Below are positions 1 through 7,068 of a stretch of DNA of 13,251 bases, one piece after another. Within the stretch, counting starts at the first letter, position 1. Each line of letters opens with the position of its first letter. The stretch spans positions 3,515 to 16,765 of the forward strand of contig DHWC01000038.1 of NCBI GenBank assembly GCA_002412985.1, read 5' to 3'. Source of the stretch: Methylocystaceae bacterium UBA5192 (GTDB taxonomy: Bacteria > Pseudomonadota > Alphaproteobacteria > Rhizobiales > Beijerinckiaceae). The translations under genes and the position numbers were made by a program. A model generated the notes under the pieces. It made no database searches. It worked only from the letters and a program-made list of their open reading frames with translations, and had not been told where the DNA came from.

Positions 1-398
1 GCGGAACGAGGGGCTTTATTAGATCGCGGCCTCCCCGCCCGCCCCCGGGCTAATGGCGGGGACCGACGATCCAACTAAACCGCGCTCTGCGAACCTAGCG
101 TGAGCGGAGGCTTTCTCAGCAGCCCCGCCTCTTTTGTTGATCTACCCGTCCGAAATTAGCGATTCGGCGCAATCGAGATTATCAGCGCATATTGGCGCCG
201 CGCGACCGGGAAACGGTGACGATCCTTTATTATAAATACATGATTTAATTATATTTTTATGCATTTTCCCGGTTCGGCGTGCTAATTGTGGCAAAATCAT
301 ATATAAGCCAGCGCATGCTTGCTCGCTCGGACGCGCCGAACGCTTCATGGCTGGCGCGATTGCGCTTATTTCATGTCAATTATTTTTGAAGGGTGATT
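1..398. other. non-coding region upstream of chvI
   Basis: No convincing gene is visible. Frame 1 is open from the window edge to a TAA at 76-78, giving about 25 Arg/Gly/Pro-rich residues that I do not recognise, so this could be the tail of an upstream gene but probably is not. Positions 33-39 and 55-61 form a GC-rich inverted repeat without a following T-run. Positions 220-305 are markedly AT-rich and probably carry the chvI promoter, although I could not pick a convincing -35/-10 pair. In many rhizobia pckA lies divergently upstream of chvI; its start is not visible here. A possible short leader ORF at 315-389 is described in the findings. Confidence 0.6.
107..138 (+). terminator. weak candidate rho-independent terminator
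   Basis: The arms GAGGC (107-111) and GCCTC (127-131) can pair and are followed directly by TTTTGTT. The stem is only 5 bp and the loop is long (15 nt), though part of the loop could pair further. If real, it would end a plus-strand transcript entering from left of the window. A chance inverted repeat is about as likely. Confidence 0.3.
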
Positions 399-1097
399 AT
401 GCCGACCATCGCTCTCGTCGACGACGACCGCAACATTCTCACGTCGGTATCCATCGCGCTTGAAGGCGAAGGTTACCGCGTTCAAACCTATACCGATGGC
501 GCCCAGGCACTGGATGGATTGCGCGCTAATCCGCCGGATCTGGCGATCTTTGACATTAAGATGCCTCGGATGGATGGCATGGAGCTCTTACGTCGCTTAC
601 GCCAAAAGTCCGACCTACCGGTAATTTTTCTCACCTCCAAAGACGAAGAGATTGATGAGCTCTTTGGCCTAAAAATGGGTGCGGATGATTTCATCCATAA
701 ACCCTTTTCTCAGCGGCTCCTTGTTGAGCGGGTCAAGGCTATCTTGCGGCGGTCGAATCCCAAGGAGGCGACGGCTCAGAAGGAAGTAGAAGCCAAGGCG
801 ATTGAGCGGGGAGCCCTAGTGATGGACCCAGAGCGCCACACTTGCACCTGGCGGGGAGAGCCCGTTGTGCTCACAGTCACAGAGTTCTTGATCCTTCAAT
901 CGCTCGCCCATCGCCCTGGCGTCGTGAAAAGTCGCAACGCCTTAATGGACGCGGCCTATGATGATCAAGTCTATGTTGATGATCGAACCATTGATAGTCA
1001 CATCAAGCGCTTGCGCAAAAAGTTCAAAGCTGCAGATGATGATTTCGAAATGATCGAAACGCTTTACGGCGTTGGCTACCGTTTTAAAGAAGCCTAG
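399..1097 (+). CDS. chvI: ChvI family response regulator (OmpR/PhoB type)
   Basis: This is the DNA-binding response regulator of the ChvG/ChvI envelope and acid stress system. In rhizobia it controls exopolysaccharide, motility and outer-membrane genes. The receiver domain (about residues 1-120) shows the acidic pocket Asp8-Asp10, phospho-acceptor Asp52 in the FDIKMP context, Thr79 and Lys101 in HKPF. A winged-helix DNA-binding domain follows (about 135-230), ending in the typical YGVGYRF motif. Length is 232 residues, as usual. I chose ATG 399 because AAGGG (389-393) sits 5 nt upstream. An in-frame GTG at 393 overlaps that ribosome binding site, so it is a poor start. The partner kinase gene follows after 105 nt. 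Membership is very secure; the regulon in this organism is inferred. Confidence 0.95.
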   Translation: MPTIALVDDDRNILTSVSIALEGEGYRVQTYTDGAQALDGLRANPPDLAIFDIKMPRMDGMELLRRLRQKSDLPVIFLTSKDEEIDELFGLKMGADDFIHKPFSQRLLVERVKAILRRSNPKEATAQKEVEAKAIERGALVMDPERHTCTWRGEPVVLTVTEFLILQSLAHRPGVVKSRNALMDAAYDDQVYVDDRTIDSHIKRLRKKFKAADDDFEMIETLYGVGYRFKEA

Positions 1098-1202
1098 CCA
1101 CGCGCAGATTAACGATTAACGCCTCAACGAGAGGCGCGCCAAAATGCTCACACAGCCTCTCTTAAACAATCGATCAAAGTCGCAGCTAAAGAAACGGATG
1201 CG

Positions 1203-3074
1203 GTGACCGTCCCAAAAGAATTAGACAAGCAACACCCCGCTGCGCAGGAAAGCGTCAGCGAAATCGCGCTCCGTCGCTCTCGCAAACTCCGCTCTTTAAA
1301 CGTGCGCTGGCTGCGACTCATGCGCAGCTTCCAATCGCATTTTTCTTCTTCGCTGACGCGACGCATTATCGTCCTTAACCTTGGCGGACTTGTCGCGCTC
1401 CTTGCTGGTTTCCTTTATCTCAATCAATTCCGTGAAGGCTTAATTGAGTCGCGCGTAGAAAGCCTTCGCATCCAAGGGGCAATTATCGCTGCGGCGATCG
1501 CCTCATCCGCTACTGTTGATACCGACTCTATTTCAATTGATCCCGAGAAGCTCTTAAAGCTTGCGCCGGGAGAAAATACGCAAGCTAGTCCTAATGAACT
1601 ATCCTCAATCGAAAACAGCCTAAGTCCTGAGCGCGCTGGACCGCTGCTGCGCAGATTGCTCTCTCCGACGCGCTTACGCGCACGTATGTATGATAATGAC
1701 GGCGAATTGTTGCTCGACTCACGACCAGTTTCAGGACGCACAAAAATATTGCGCTTTGACTTACCCGTTGTTGAAACACAACGCACGTCCACAGACGCCT
1801 CATCGACCTTACAAAATACAATTAACAAATTCAGACGCCTGCTCGGACGTCCTGATCTTGCGCTTTACGAAGATATTGGTTTCAAGAATGGCCGGACGTA
1901 TCCTGAAGTAGAAGCTGCACTAGATGGCAAAGCCGGAACGATTGTGCGCGCGAATGCACAAGGACAAACCGTTATTTCCGTTGCAGTGCCGATACAAAGA
2001 TCTCGAACCACGCGCGGAGCGCTCCTGCTCTCGACGATGAGCGGTGATTTTGATTCAGTTATCGCTGCTGAACGATGGGGCATCATCCGCATCTTCCTCG
2101 TCTCTGCCGGCGTAATGCTGCTCATTTCCTTGTTCTTTACAAACACAATCACCGAGCCGATGCATCGACTGGCGGAGGCCGCCGATCGCGTTCGACGCGG
2201 CACCAAGTCGCGACAAGAGATACCTGATTTTTCAGACCGACAAGACGAGATTGGCCACCTATCTGGCGCATTACGCGATATGACCAAAGCCCTTTACAAT
2301 CGCATTGAGGCTATCGAACATTTTGCCGCCGATGTTGCGCATGAATTGAAAAACCCCCTAACATCTTTGCGGAGCGCTGTTGAAACATTGCCGATTGCAA
2401 AAACTGACTCGGCGCGTGAGCGTCTGCTTGAAATCATTCAGCATGACGTACGGCGTCTTGATCGGCTGATTAGCGATATTTCAGACGCCTCTCGATTGGA
2501 TGCAGAGCTCGCGCGCGCTGATATGGAAGATGTTAATCTCTCCATCGCCTTAACGACTGTTACTGAAATTGCCCGCTCAGTGAACCGCAACGATGACGTC
2601 ACAATAGAGCTCACAATCACCCCAGCCGCGCAAAACGCAATGAAAGAACGCTGGCTTGTTGTTGGTCATGACTCTCGACTGGGACAGGTCTTTAATAATC
2701 TCATTGATAACGCGCGTTCCTTTTCGAAACATGGTGGCTGCGTGCGCGTTCTGCTTTGGCCGGAAACAGCCAGGGGCCCAGGCGGCCAACCCATTGCTGG
2801 TTATGAAATTATTGTTGATGACGATGGGCCAGGCATTCCAAATGGCGCTTTTGATCGCGTGTTTGAGCGTTTTTACACAGATCGCCCAGAGCAGGGTTTC
2901 GGTCACAACTCTGGTTTAGGACTTGCGATTTCAAAACAAATTATTGAAGCGCACGGCGGCCGCATTCGCGCTTTTAATCGCACGCGTCTCAGCCCGGAGG
3001 GCACCAATCGACAAGACTTGGATGATGACGTGCTTGGGGCGCGATTTGTTGTCTGGCTTCCCGCTGCGCAATGA
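1203..3074 (+). CDS. chvG: ChvG/ExoS sensor histidine kinase
   Basis: This inner-membrane kinase is the partner of ChvI. Of 623 residues, a first membrane segment lies near 54-75 (in the RRIIVLNLGG context), followed by a large periplasmic sensor region with the stimulus-sensing motif SPTRLRARMYD. A second membrane segment lies near 296-318, then a HAMP region. The H box FAADVAHELKNPLTSLRS contains His380. The ATPase core shows NNLIDNARSF (N box), DDDGPGI and SGLGLAIS. In relatives the periplasmic repressor ExoR holds this kinase off; ExoR is not in the window. The start is GTG 1203 with no strong ribosome binding site. The frame stays open upstream to 1113 but offers no ATG, GTG or TTG, and the next internal ATG is at 1320. 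The stop overlaps the hprK start by 4 nt (ATGA), suggesting coupled translation. Confidence 0.94.
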   Translation: MTVPKELDKQHPAAQESVSEIALRRSRKLRSLNVRWLRLMRSFQSHFSSSLTRRIIVLNLGGLVALLAGFLYLNQFREGLIESRVESLRIQGAIIAAAIASSATVDTDSISIDPEKLLKLAPGENTQASPNELSSIENSLSPERAGPLLRRLLSPTRLRARMYDNDGELLLDSRPVSGRTKILRFDLPVVETQRTSTDASSTLQNTINKFRRLLGRPDLALYEDIGFKNGRTYPEVEAALDGKAGTIVRANAQGQTVISVAVPIQRSRTTRGALLLSTMSGDFDSVIAAERWGIIRIFLVSAGVMLLISLFFTNTITEPMHRLAEAADRVRRGTKSRQEIPDFSDRQDEIGHLSGALRDMTKALYNRIEAIEHFAADVAHELKNPLTSLRSAVETLPIAKTDSARERLLEIIQHDVRRLDRLISDISDASRLDAELARADMEDVNLSIALTTVTEIARSVNRNDDVTIELTITPAAQNAMKERWLVVGHDSRLGQVFNNLIDNARSFSKHGGCVRVLLWPETARGPGGQPIAGYEIIVDDDGPGIPNGAFDRVFERFYTDRPEQGFGHNSGLGLAISKQIIEAHGGRIRAFNRTRLSPEGTNRQDLDDDVLGARFVVWLPAAQ

Positions 3075-3520
3075 GCTCACAACACGGTCGCTATTTTATT
3101 CACGCCAATGCGCTCATCGTCGGCACGAAAGGCCTTTTGCTGCGCGGCCCATCTGGGTCTGGCAAAAGCGCTTTGACGCTCGCCCTGATTGCGCAAGCGC
3201 GTCAGACAAATAATTTTGCCTGTCTCGTCGCGGACGATCGCGTGCAGATTGAAGCGGTCAACGGACGTTTAATCGCCCGGCCGCATGAAAAAATTGCAGG
3301 CCTCATCGAAGCGCGCGGCCTGGGCTTGATAACGCTCCCCCATCTTGAAGCCTGCGTTCTCCATGCCCTGATCGATCTCGCGACACCCGATCAGCCGCCA
3401 AAACGATTGCCCGAGGACAGCGACAAAACAGCACAACTTATGGGAATTGAACTGCCCCGGCTCGTTGTCGACGCCCATGAGTGGACGGCGGTGACCCTAA
3501 TTAACTATTTTATTCAATAG
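3071..3520 (+). CDS. hprK: short alphaproteobacterial HPr kinase/phosphorylase
   Basis: It phosphorylates, and in the family also dephosphorylates, HPr on a serine, linking PTS phosphorylation to metabolic state. At 149 residues it is about half the length of the Gram-positive enzyme: the N-terminal domain is absent and only the catalytic domain remains, as is usual in alphaproteobacteria. Visible motifs are His11 in the segment before the P-loop, Walker A GPSGSGKS (26-33), the acidic pair Asp55-Asp56 in VADD, and the HprK signature around IEARGLGL (79-86). Its target HPr is encoded just downstream, with Ser61 in the expected context. The start overlaps the chvG stop and no clear ribosome binding site is visible, so translation probably depends on chvG. 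Cytoplasmic. Whether the phosphorylase activity is retained cannot be read from the sequence. Confidence 0.93.
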   Translation: MSSQHGRYFIHANALIVGTKGLLLRGPSGSGKSALTLALIAQARQTNNFACLVADDRVQIEAVNGRLIARPHEKIAGLIEARGLGLITLPHLEACVLHALIDLATPDQPPKRLPEDSDKTAQLMGIELPRLVVDAHEWTAVTLINYFIQ

Positions 3521-3529
3521 CTTAAGCTA
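3518..3529. repeat. perfect 12-bp palindrome TAGCTTAAGCTA
   Basis: The sequence is its own reverse complement and begins on the TAG stop of hprK. It opens a 209-bp gap (3521-3729) before the EIIA gene that otherwise holds no ORF or strong terminator that I can see. It is too short and loop-free to be a good RNA hairpin, so a DNA operator is the more plausible function if it has one. Chance occurrence is possible. Confidence 0.5.
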
Positions 3530-3729
3530 AATTTATGCGGCAACGCGCTTTTTACTTGCCAAATTCTTCGCAACGCACAAAATGCGGCGCGCAATGGCTC
3601 AGAAAACAACGATCGGCGCCTATGCGTAAGAAAAACTCGCGCCATCTTTCATAGATGCAGGATCAATTGTCGCCCCTTTCCCCACGCCCCGTCCCTGGCA
3701 TGAACCGTTCTGATGAGTGGTAGGATCCT

Positions 3730-4131
3730 ATGATCGGAATGGTCCTCGTGACCCATGGCCATTTAGCTTGTGAGTTCCGCGCTGCGCTTGAGCATGTGGT
3801 GGGACCTCAAAAGCAACTCATCTCAATTTCTATTGGTCCTGAAGACGACATGGAGCGTCGACGGACGGATATCATCAACGCCATTCATGAAGCCGATAGC
3901 GGGGATGGCGTTGTTGTTTTGACAGATATGTTTGGAGGCACGCCCTCTAATCTGGCAATTTCCGTCATGAATGGCGGCAATGTTGAAGTGCTCGCTGGCA
4001 TTAACTTGCCGATGTTAATCAAACTCGCTTCTGTTCGCGAAAGCGCGCCGCTCGACCAAGCCGTTTTGCAAGCTCAAGACGCCGGCAGAAAATACGTCTA
4101 CATCGCCAGCAAAGTGCTCAACGCCAAATGA
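3730..4131 (+). CDS. ptsM: PTS EIIA component, mannose/fructose type (EIIA-Man)
   Basis: This cytoplasmic phosphocarrier accepts phosphate from HPr on a histidine. The 133 residues match a single EIIA(Man) domain. The active His9 lies in the N-terminal VTHGHLA strand-loop, and the second signature, Asp66 to Ser73 (DMFGGTPS), is intact. No EIIB, EIIC or EIID permease is encoded in the window. In Hyphomicrobiales this protein normally has no sugar permease partner and is thought to be regulatory. ATG 3730 is preceded by AGGA at 3722-3725. A second ATG at 3739 would remove the first strand, so 3730 is preferred. The stop overlaps the HPr start by 4 nt. Family assignment is secure; the regulatory target is unknown. 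Confidence 0.93.
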   Translation: MIGMVLVTHGHLACEFRAALEHVVGPQKQLISISIGPEDDMERRRTDIINAIHEADSGDGVVVLTDMFGGTPSNLAISVMNGGNVEVLAGINLPMLIKLASVRESAPLDQAVLQAQDAGRKYVYIASKVLNAK

Positions 4132-4442
4132 ACGATACGCCCTCTGAAACATCCACCTCGACCAATCAGAATTCGGCAACGCGCGATTTTGTCATTGTAA
4201 ATAAAAAAGGCGTCCATGCGCGCGCCACAGCGAAATTAGTTCAATGCTGCGAAAAATACGATGCGGCCATAACAGTATCGAAAGACGGCGATACGGTTGG
4301 CGGCAGCTCGATTATGGGTATCCTGACATTGGGCGCGGGCATCGGCTCGACAATCACAGTCAGCGCTACGGGCCCGCAAGCCCTTGAGGCGCTAGATGCG
4401 CTTGAGGCGCTCATTTCTAACCGCTTTGGCGAAGAAGAGTGA
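4128..4442 (+). CDS. ptsH: phosphocarrier protein HPr
   Basis: HPr carries phosphate from enzyme I to EIIA on a histidine and is also modified by HprK on a serine. The 104 residues include an unusually polar extension of about 18 residues before the HPr fold. Active His30 sits in NKKGVHARATAK; the residue after Arg is Ala rather than the Pro of Gram-positive and enteric HPr, as commonly seen in alphaproteobacteria. The regulatory Ser61 lies in GGSSIMGIL, matching the Ser46 site of the family, so both phosphorylation sites and the kinase gene are present in one cluster. Start ATG 4128 overlaps the EIIA stop (ATGA), implying coupled translation. Enzyme I is not in the window. Confidence 0.95.
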   Translation: MNDTPSETSTSTNQNSATRDFVIVNKKGVHARATAKLVQCCEKYDAAITVSKDGDTVGGSSIMGILTLGAGIGSTITVSATGPQALEALDALEALISNRFGEEE

Positions 4443-4537
4443 AAGCCAAGACACAAATAGCTCCCCGCGCATAAGTAATTAGCATCGGGAAAAACCAGAT
4501 ACAGCGCGCATCGCCTTAGTTTCTAGTCGAGCAAGAA

Positions 4538-6301
4538 ATGTCAGTCGTCAAAATTTACGCGCGCGTGCTCGGTTTGCTGCGCCCACAAGCGCGTCTCGTC
4601 TGTATCCTCATTATCGCCAATCTAACGCTTGCAGTCGCTCAATTTGCCGAGCCAATATTATTTGGTCGCATTATTGATCTCATGACGCGCGCTCAGCTCC
4701 CAGGGCGCAAACTTACTTGGGACGAACTTATACCGCTTGTATCCGCCTGGGCTGGCTTTGGCCTCTTTTCAATTGGCGGCGCCATACTTGTTGGATTAAA
4801 CGCCGATAGACTTGCGCATCGCAGACGTCTTGCTGTGATGTCGGAATTTTTTACGCATGCGTTGCGCTTACCGCTAACTTTCCACACCAACGCGCATTCG
4901 GGTCGCTTGTTAAAAATCATGCTTGATGGCGCGGGCGCAATGTTTGGACTGTGGCTTTCTTTTTTTCGAGAAAACTGCGCCTCATTTGTCGCCCTATTTA
5001 TACTACTGCCCATGACAGTGTTTATTAATTGGCGATTAGGCGGACTTCTGATCGCCCTTGTGATTATTTTCTATATTGTCACAAGCTTTGTTTTAAGACG
5101 AACAGAGGCGCTGCAAGATCAGGTAGAACGGTTCAATTCCTCTCTTGCTGAACACGCCTTAGATACTTTAGGCAATATTCCGGTCGTACAAAGCTTCACA
5201 AGAATAGATCATGAAACAAAAATCTTAAAAAAGATTATTGATGATGTTTTATCAGCGCAAATTCCTGTCCTATCGTGGTGGGCGCTTGTGGTTGTCGCAA
5301 GCCGCGCTTCAGCAACGCTTACAATTCTCGCAATATTTTTATTGGGCGCCCGACTGCATATGCAGGGTCAAGCATCAATCGGCGAGATTGTTACATTTAT
5401 GAATTTCGCCACGCTCTTAATTGGCAGATTAGAACAGGTTGTCGGATTCGTTAATGTCTTATTTATGCAAGCTGCAAAAATTCAAGATTTCTTTGATGTT
5501 TTAGACACAAAGCCCGCGATAAGCGACAGTCCGCACGCATATGACGCCGGGCGCCTTAAGGGCGACGTTGTTTTTGAAAATGTCAGCTTCTCCTATGACG
5601 GACGCCGACAGGCGCTGGAGGATGTTTCCTTTAGCGCAAAAGCAGGCCAAACAATTGCGCTTGTTGGCGCGACAGGCTCAGGGAAATCGACGACGCTTAG
5701 TCTTCTCCACCGAATTTATGACCCAAGTATCGGCGTCGTGAAAATTGATGGCGTAGATATTCGTGAGTTTACGCTCCATTCTCTGCGCAGAAATATTGGC
5801 GTTGTATTCCAAGAACCCATGTTATTTGCTCGCACCATTGAAGAAAATCTTCGGATCGGAAATCCAGACGCGAGCGATCAAGAAATGACCCGCGCGCTAG
5901 AACTCGCCCAGGCAAGCGAGTTTGTTGCGCATCAAAGCGATGGAACAGCGACAAAGGTTGGCGAACATGGCCGCAGGCTCTCAGGCGGCGAGAGGCAGCG
6001 TCTATCAATTGCGCGCGCACTATTAAAAAATCCGCCAATTCTTATTTTTGACGAAGCAACCTCTGCGCTTGACGCGACAACGGAACAACAAATTCAAAAA
6101 GCCCTTGAAGCAGCCACAAAAGGCCGAACGACTTTTGTGATTGCCCATCGCTTAGCTACAATTAAAAACGCTGATTATATTTTAGTCTTCGATAAAGGAA
6201 AAATTATCGAAAGCGGCGTCTTTGATGCGCTAATTGCGAAAAATGATCATTTCGCTAAACTCGCAGCCGCACAATTTATTATTGATCCAAATAAAAAATA
6301 A
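4538..6301 (+). CDS. ndvA: NdvA/ChvA-like cyclic beta-glucan exporter (ABC transporter, fused TMD-NBD)
   Basis: This inner-membrane half-transporter of 587 residues works as a dimer. NdvA relatives export cyclic beta-1,2-glucan to the periplasm. Residues 1 to about 320 hold six predicted membrane helices. Stretches such as AEPILFGRIID, ADRLAHRRR and LLIGRLEQV resemble rhizobial NdvA closely. The ATPase domain has Walker A GATGSGKS (about 376-383), Q loop in VFQEPMLF, signature LSGGERQR (from about 481), Walker B ILIFDEATSALD and H loop in IAHRLAT, all intact. It starts 95 nt after HPr in the same direction, with only a weak ribosome binding site (GAGCAAGAA); it may have its own promoter. A strong terminator follows 50 bp after the stop. 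Substrate is inferred by similarity: the glucan synthase NdvB is not in the window, and a lipid or other glycan exporter of the same subfamily is possible. Confidence 0.85.
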   Translation: MSVVKIYARVLGLLRPQARLVCILIIANLTLAVAQFAEPILFGRIIDLMTRAQLPGRKLTWDELIPLVSAWAGFGLFSIGGAILVGLNADRLAHRRRLAVMSEFFTHALRLPLTFHTNAHSGRLLKIMLDGAGAMFGLWLSFFRENCASFVALFILLPMTVFINWRLGGLLIALVIIFYIVTSFVLRRTEALQDQVERFNSSLAEHALDTLGNIPVVQSFTRIDHETKILKKIIDDVLSAQIPVLSWWALVVVASRASATLTILAIFLLGARLHMQGQASIGEIVTFMNFATLLIGRLEQVVGFVNVLFMQAAKIQDFFDVLDTKPAISDSPHAYDAGRLKGDVVFENVSFSYDGRRQALEDVSFSAKAGQTIALVGATGSGKSTTLSLLHRIYDPSIGVVKIDGVDIREFTLHSLRRNIGVVFQEPMLFARTIEENLRIGNPDASDQEMTRALELAQASEFVAHQSDGTATKVGEHGRRLSGGERQRLSIARALLKNPPILIFDEATSALDATTEQQIQKALEAATKGRTTFVIAHRLATIKNADYILVFDKGKIIESGVFDALIAKNDHFAKLAAAQFIIDPNKK

Positions 6302-6350
6302 TTTATTTCACGCCTCTTTGACCCCAGCCCTTCGCAACTTTAAGGCATAA

Positions 6351-6377
6351 AAAAACCGCGCTAAGAGCGCGGTTTTT
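6351..6377. terminator. bidirectional rho-independent terminator
   Basis: AAAAACCGCGC (6351-6361) and GCGCGGTTTTT (6367-6377) pair perfectly around a 5-nt loop. A T-rich tail is present on both strands (TTTTTCTT rightwards, TTTTTTTATG leftwards). It lies between two converging genes, the NdvA-like gene and rpsR, and can serve both. Confidence 0.93.
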
Positions 6378-6397
6378 CTTGTCTCTTTGTTAATTTC

Positions 6398-6634
6398 TTA
6401 GCGGATCACATAAGGCAACAAGCCAAGGAACCGCGCACGTTTGATCGCTTGCGCTAATTCACGCTGTTTCTTAGCCGAAACAGCTGTAATGCGAGAAGGC
6501 ACGATCTTGCCGCGCTCGCTGATATAACGCGACAGCAACCGAGTGTCTTTGTAATCAATCTTCGGCGCGCCTGAACCGCAGAAGGGGCATGACTTACGCC
6601 GACGAAAGAAAGGACGACGAGCTCCAGTGGTCAT
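6398..6634 (-). CDS. rpsR: 30S ribosomal protein S18
   Basis: This small-subunit protein pairs with S6 on 16S rRNA. The 78 residues contain the family core (IDYKDTRLLSRYISERGKI, then VPSRITAVSAKKQRELAQAI and RARFLGLLPYV). An N-terminal CPFC pair is seen where many alphaproteobacteria carry CPFS, as I recall. ATG 6634 overlaps the rpsF stop by 4 nt (ATGA), and a strong AAGGAGAT lies just upstream, inside the end of rpsF. In most Hyphomicrobiales rplI follows this pair, sometimes after a DUF2232 gene. Here the transcript ends at the terminator centred on 6364, so rplI must be elsewhere. Confidence 0.97.
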   Translation of the reverse strand: MTTGARRPFFRRRKSCPFCGSGAPKIDYKDTRLLSRYISERGKIVPSRITAVSAKKQRELAQAIKRARFLGLLPYVIR

Positions 6635-7068
6635 TCCATATCTCCTTCTAAACGTCCCTCATCCCGACGCGGGCGACGCTCAGAGCGATCCCCCCGCGAT
6701 CCACCGCCGCCGCCGCCGCGACGCTCGCCGCCGCGATCATCATCGTCGCGCTTTCTCAGCTGCGCTGAAGGACCTTCCTCAAGCTCATCAACCCGCAACG
6801 TCAAAACGCGCAGAATATCTTCATTAATGCCCTGCTGACGCTCTAATTCGGTAATTGCTGCAGGCGGCGCATCAATGTTGAGCAATGTGAAATGCGCTTT
6901 ACGATTTTTCTTAATTCGATAAGCGAGCGATTTAACGCCCCAATATTCTGTCTTGCCGACAGTGCCGCCTAGGGAAGTGATAATGCCTTTGAATTGCGCG
7001 GTCAGCGTCTCCACTTGTTGGGGGGAGATATCTTGACGCGCGAGATAGACATGCTCGTAGAGAGCCAT
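6631..7068 (-). CDS. rpsF: 30S ribosomal protein S6
   Basis: S6 binds S18 and the central domain of 16S rRNA. I place the start at ATG 7068 (MALYEHVYLARQDIS), which matches the family N-terminus and gives 145 residues. The frame continues upstream to 7164, but those 32 extra residues do not look like S6. The conserved segments YWGVKSLAYRIKKNRKAHF and EDILRVLTLRVDEL are present. The last 40 or so residues are a charged Gly/Arg/Asp-rich tail, as in other alphaproteobacteria, and create a locally repetitive GC-rich stretch around 6665-6755. A ribosome binding site GGAAAGG precedes the start. rpsR follows by overlap. Confidence 0.96.
   Translation of the reverse strand: MALYEHVYLARQDISPQQVETLTAQFKGIITSLGGTVGKTEYWGVKSLAYRIKKNRKAHFTLLNIDAPPAAITELERQQGINEDILRVLTLRVDELEEGPSAQLRKRDDDDRGGERRGGGGGGSRGDRSERRPRRDEGRLEGDME

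Noticed and set aside
142..348. Minus-strand 68-codon ORF upstream of chvI
   Set aside because: Covers the AT-rich promoter-like stretch, has mixed composition and no recognisable features; not the expected pckA start.
393..398. GTG 393 as the chvI start
   Set aside because: It overlaps the AAGGG ribosome binding site that is correctly spaced for ATG 399, and the family N-terminus starts MPTIALVDDD.
1109..1119. CtrA-like pair of TTAA boxes between chvI and chvG
   Set aside because: Spacing is 3 nt instead of the 7 nt of the TTAA-N7-TTAA consensus.
1424..1828. Minus-strand 134-codon ORF antisense to chvG, and similar long antisense frames elsewhere
   Set aside because: It lies wholly within the sensor region of a well-supported gene, has low-complexity Ser/Arg-rich translation and no recognisable domain; it is a codon-usage shadow.
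3696..3711. Sigma-54-like promoter (TGGCAT...GTTC) before the EIIA gene
   Set aside because: The -12 element has TC instead of the invariant GC, and the leader would be under 10 nt.
6665..6755. GC-rich, repeat-like CGCCGCCGC stretch
   Set aside because: It encodes the Gly/Arg-rich C-terminal tail of S6 and is explained by that low-complexity protein sequence.
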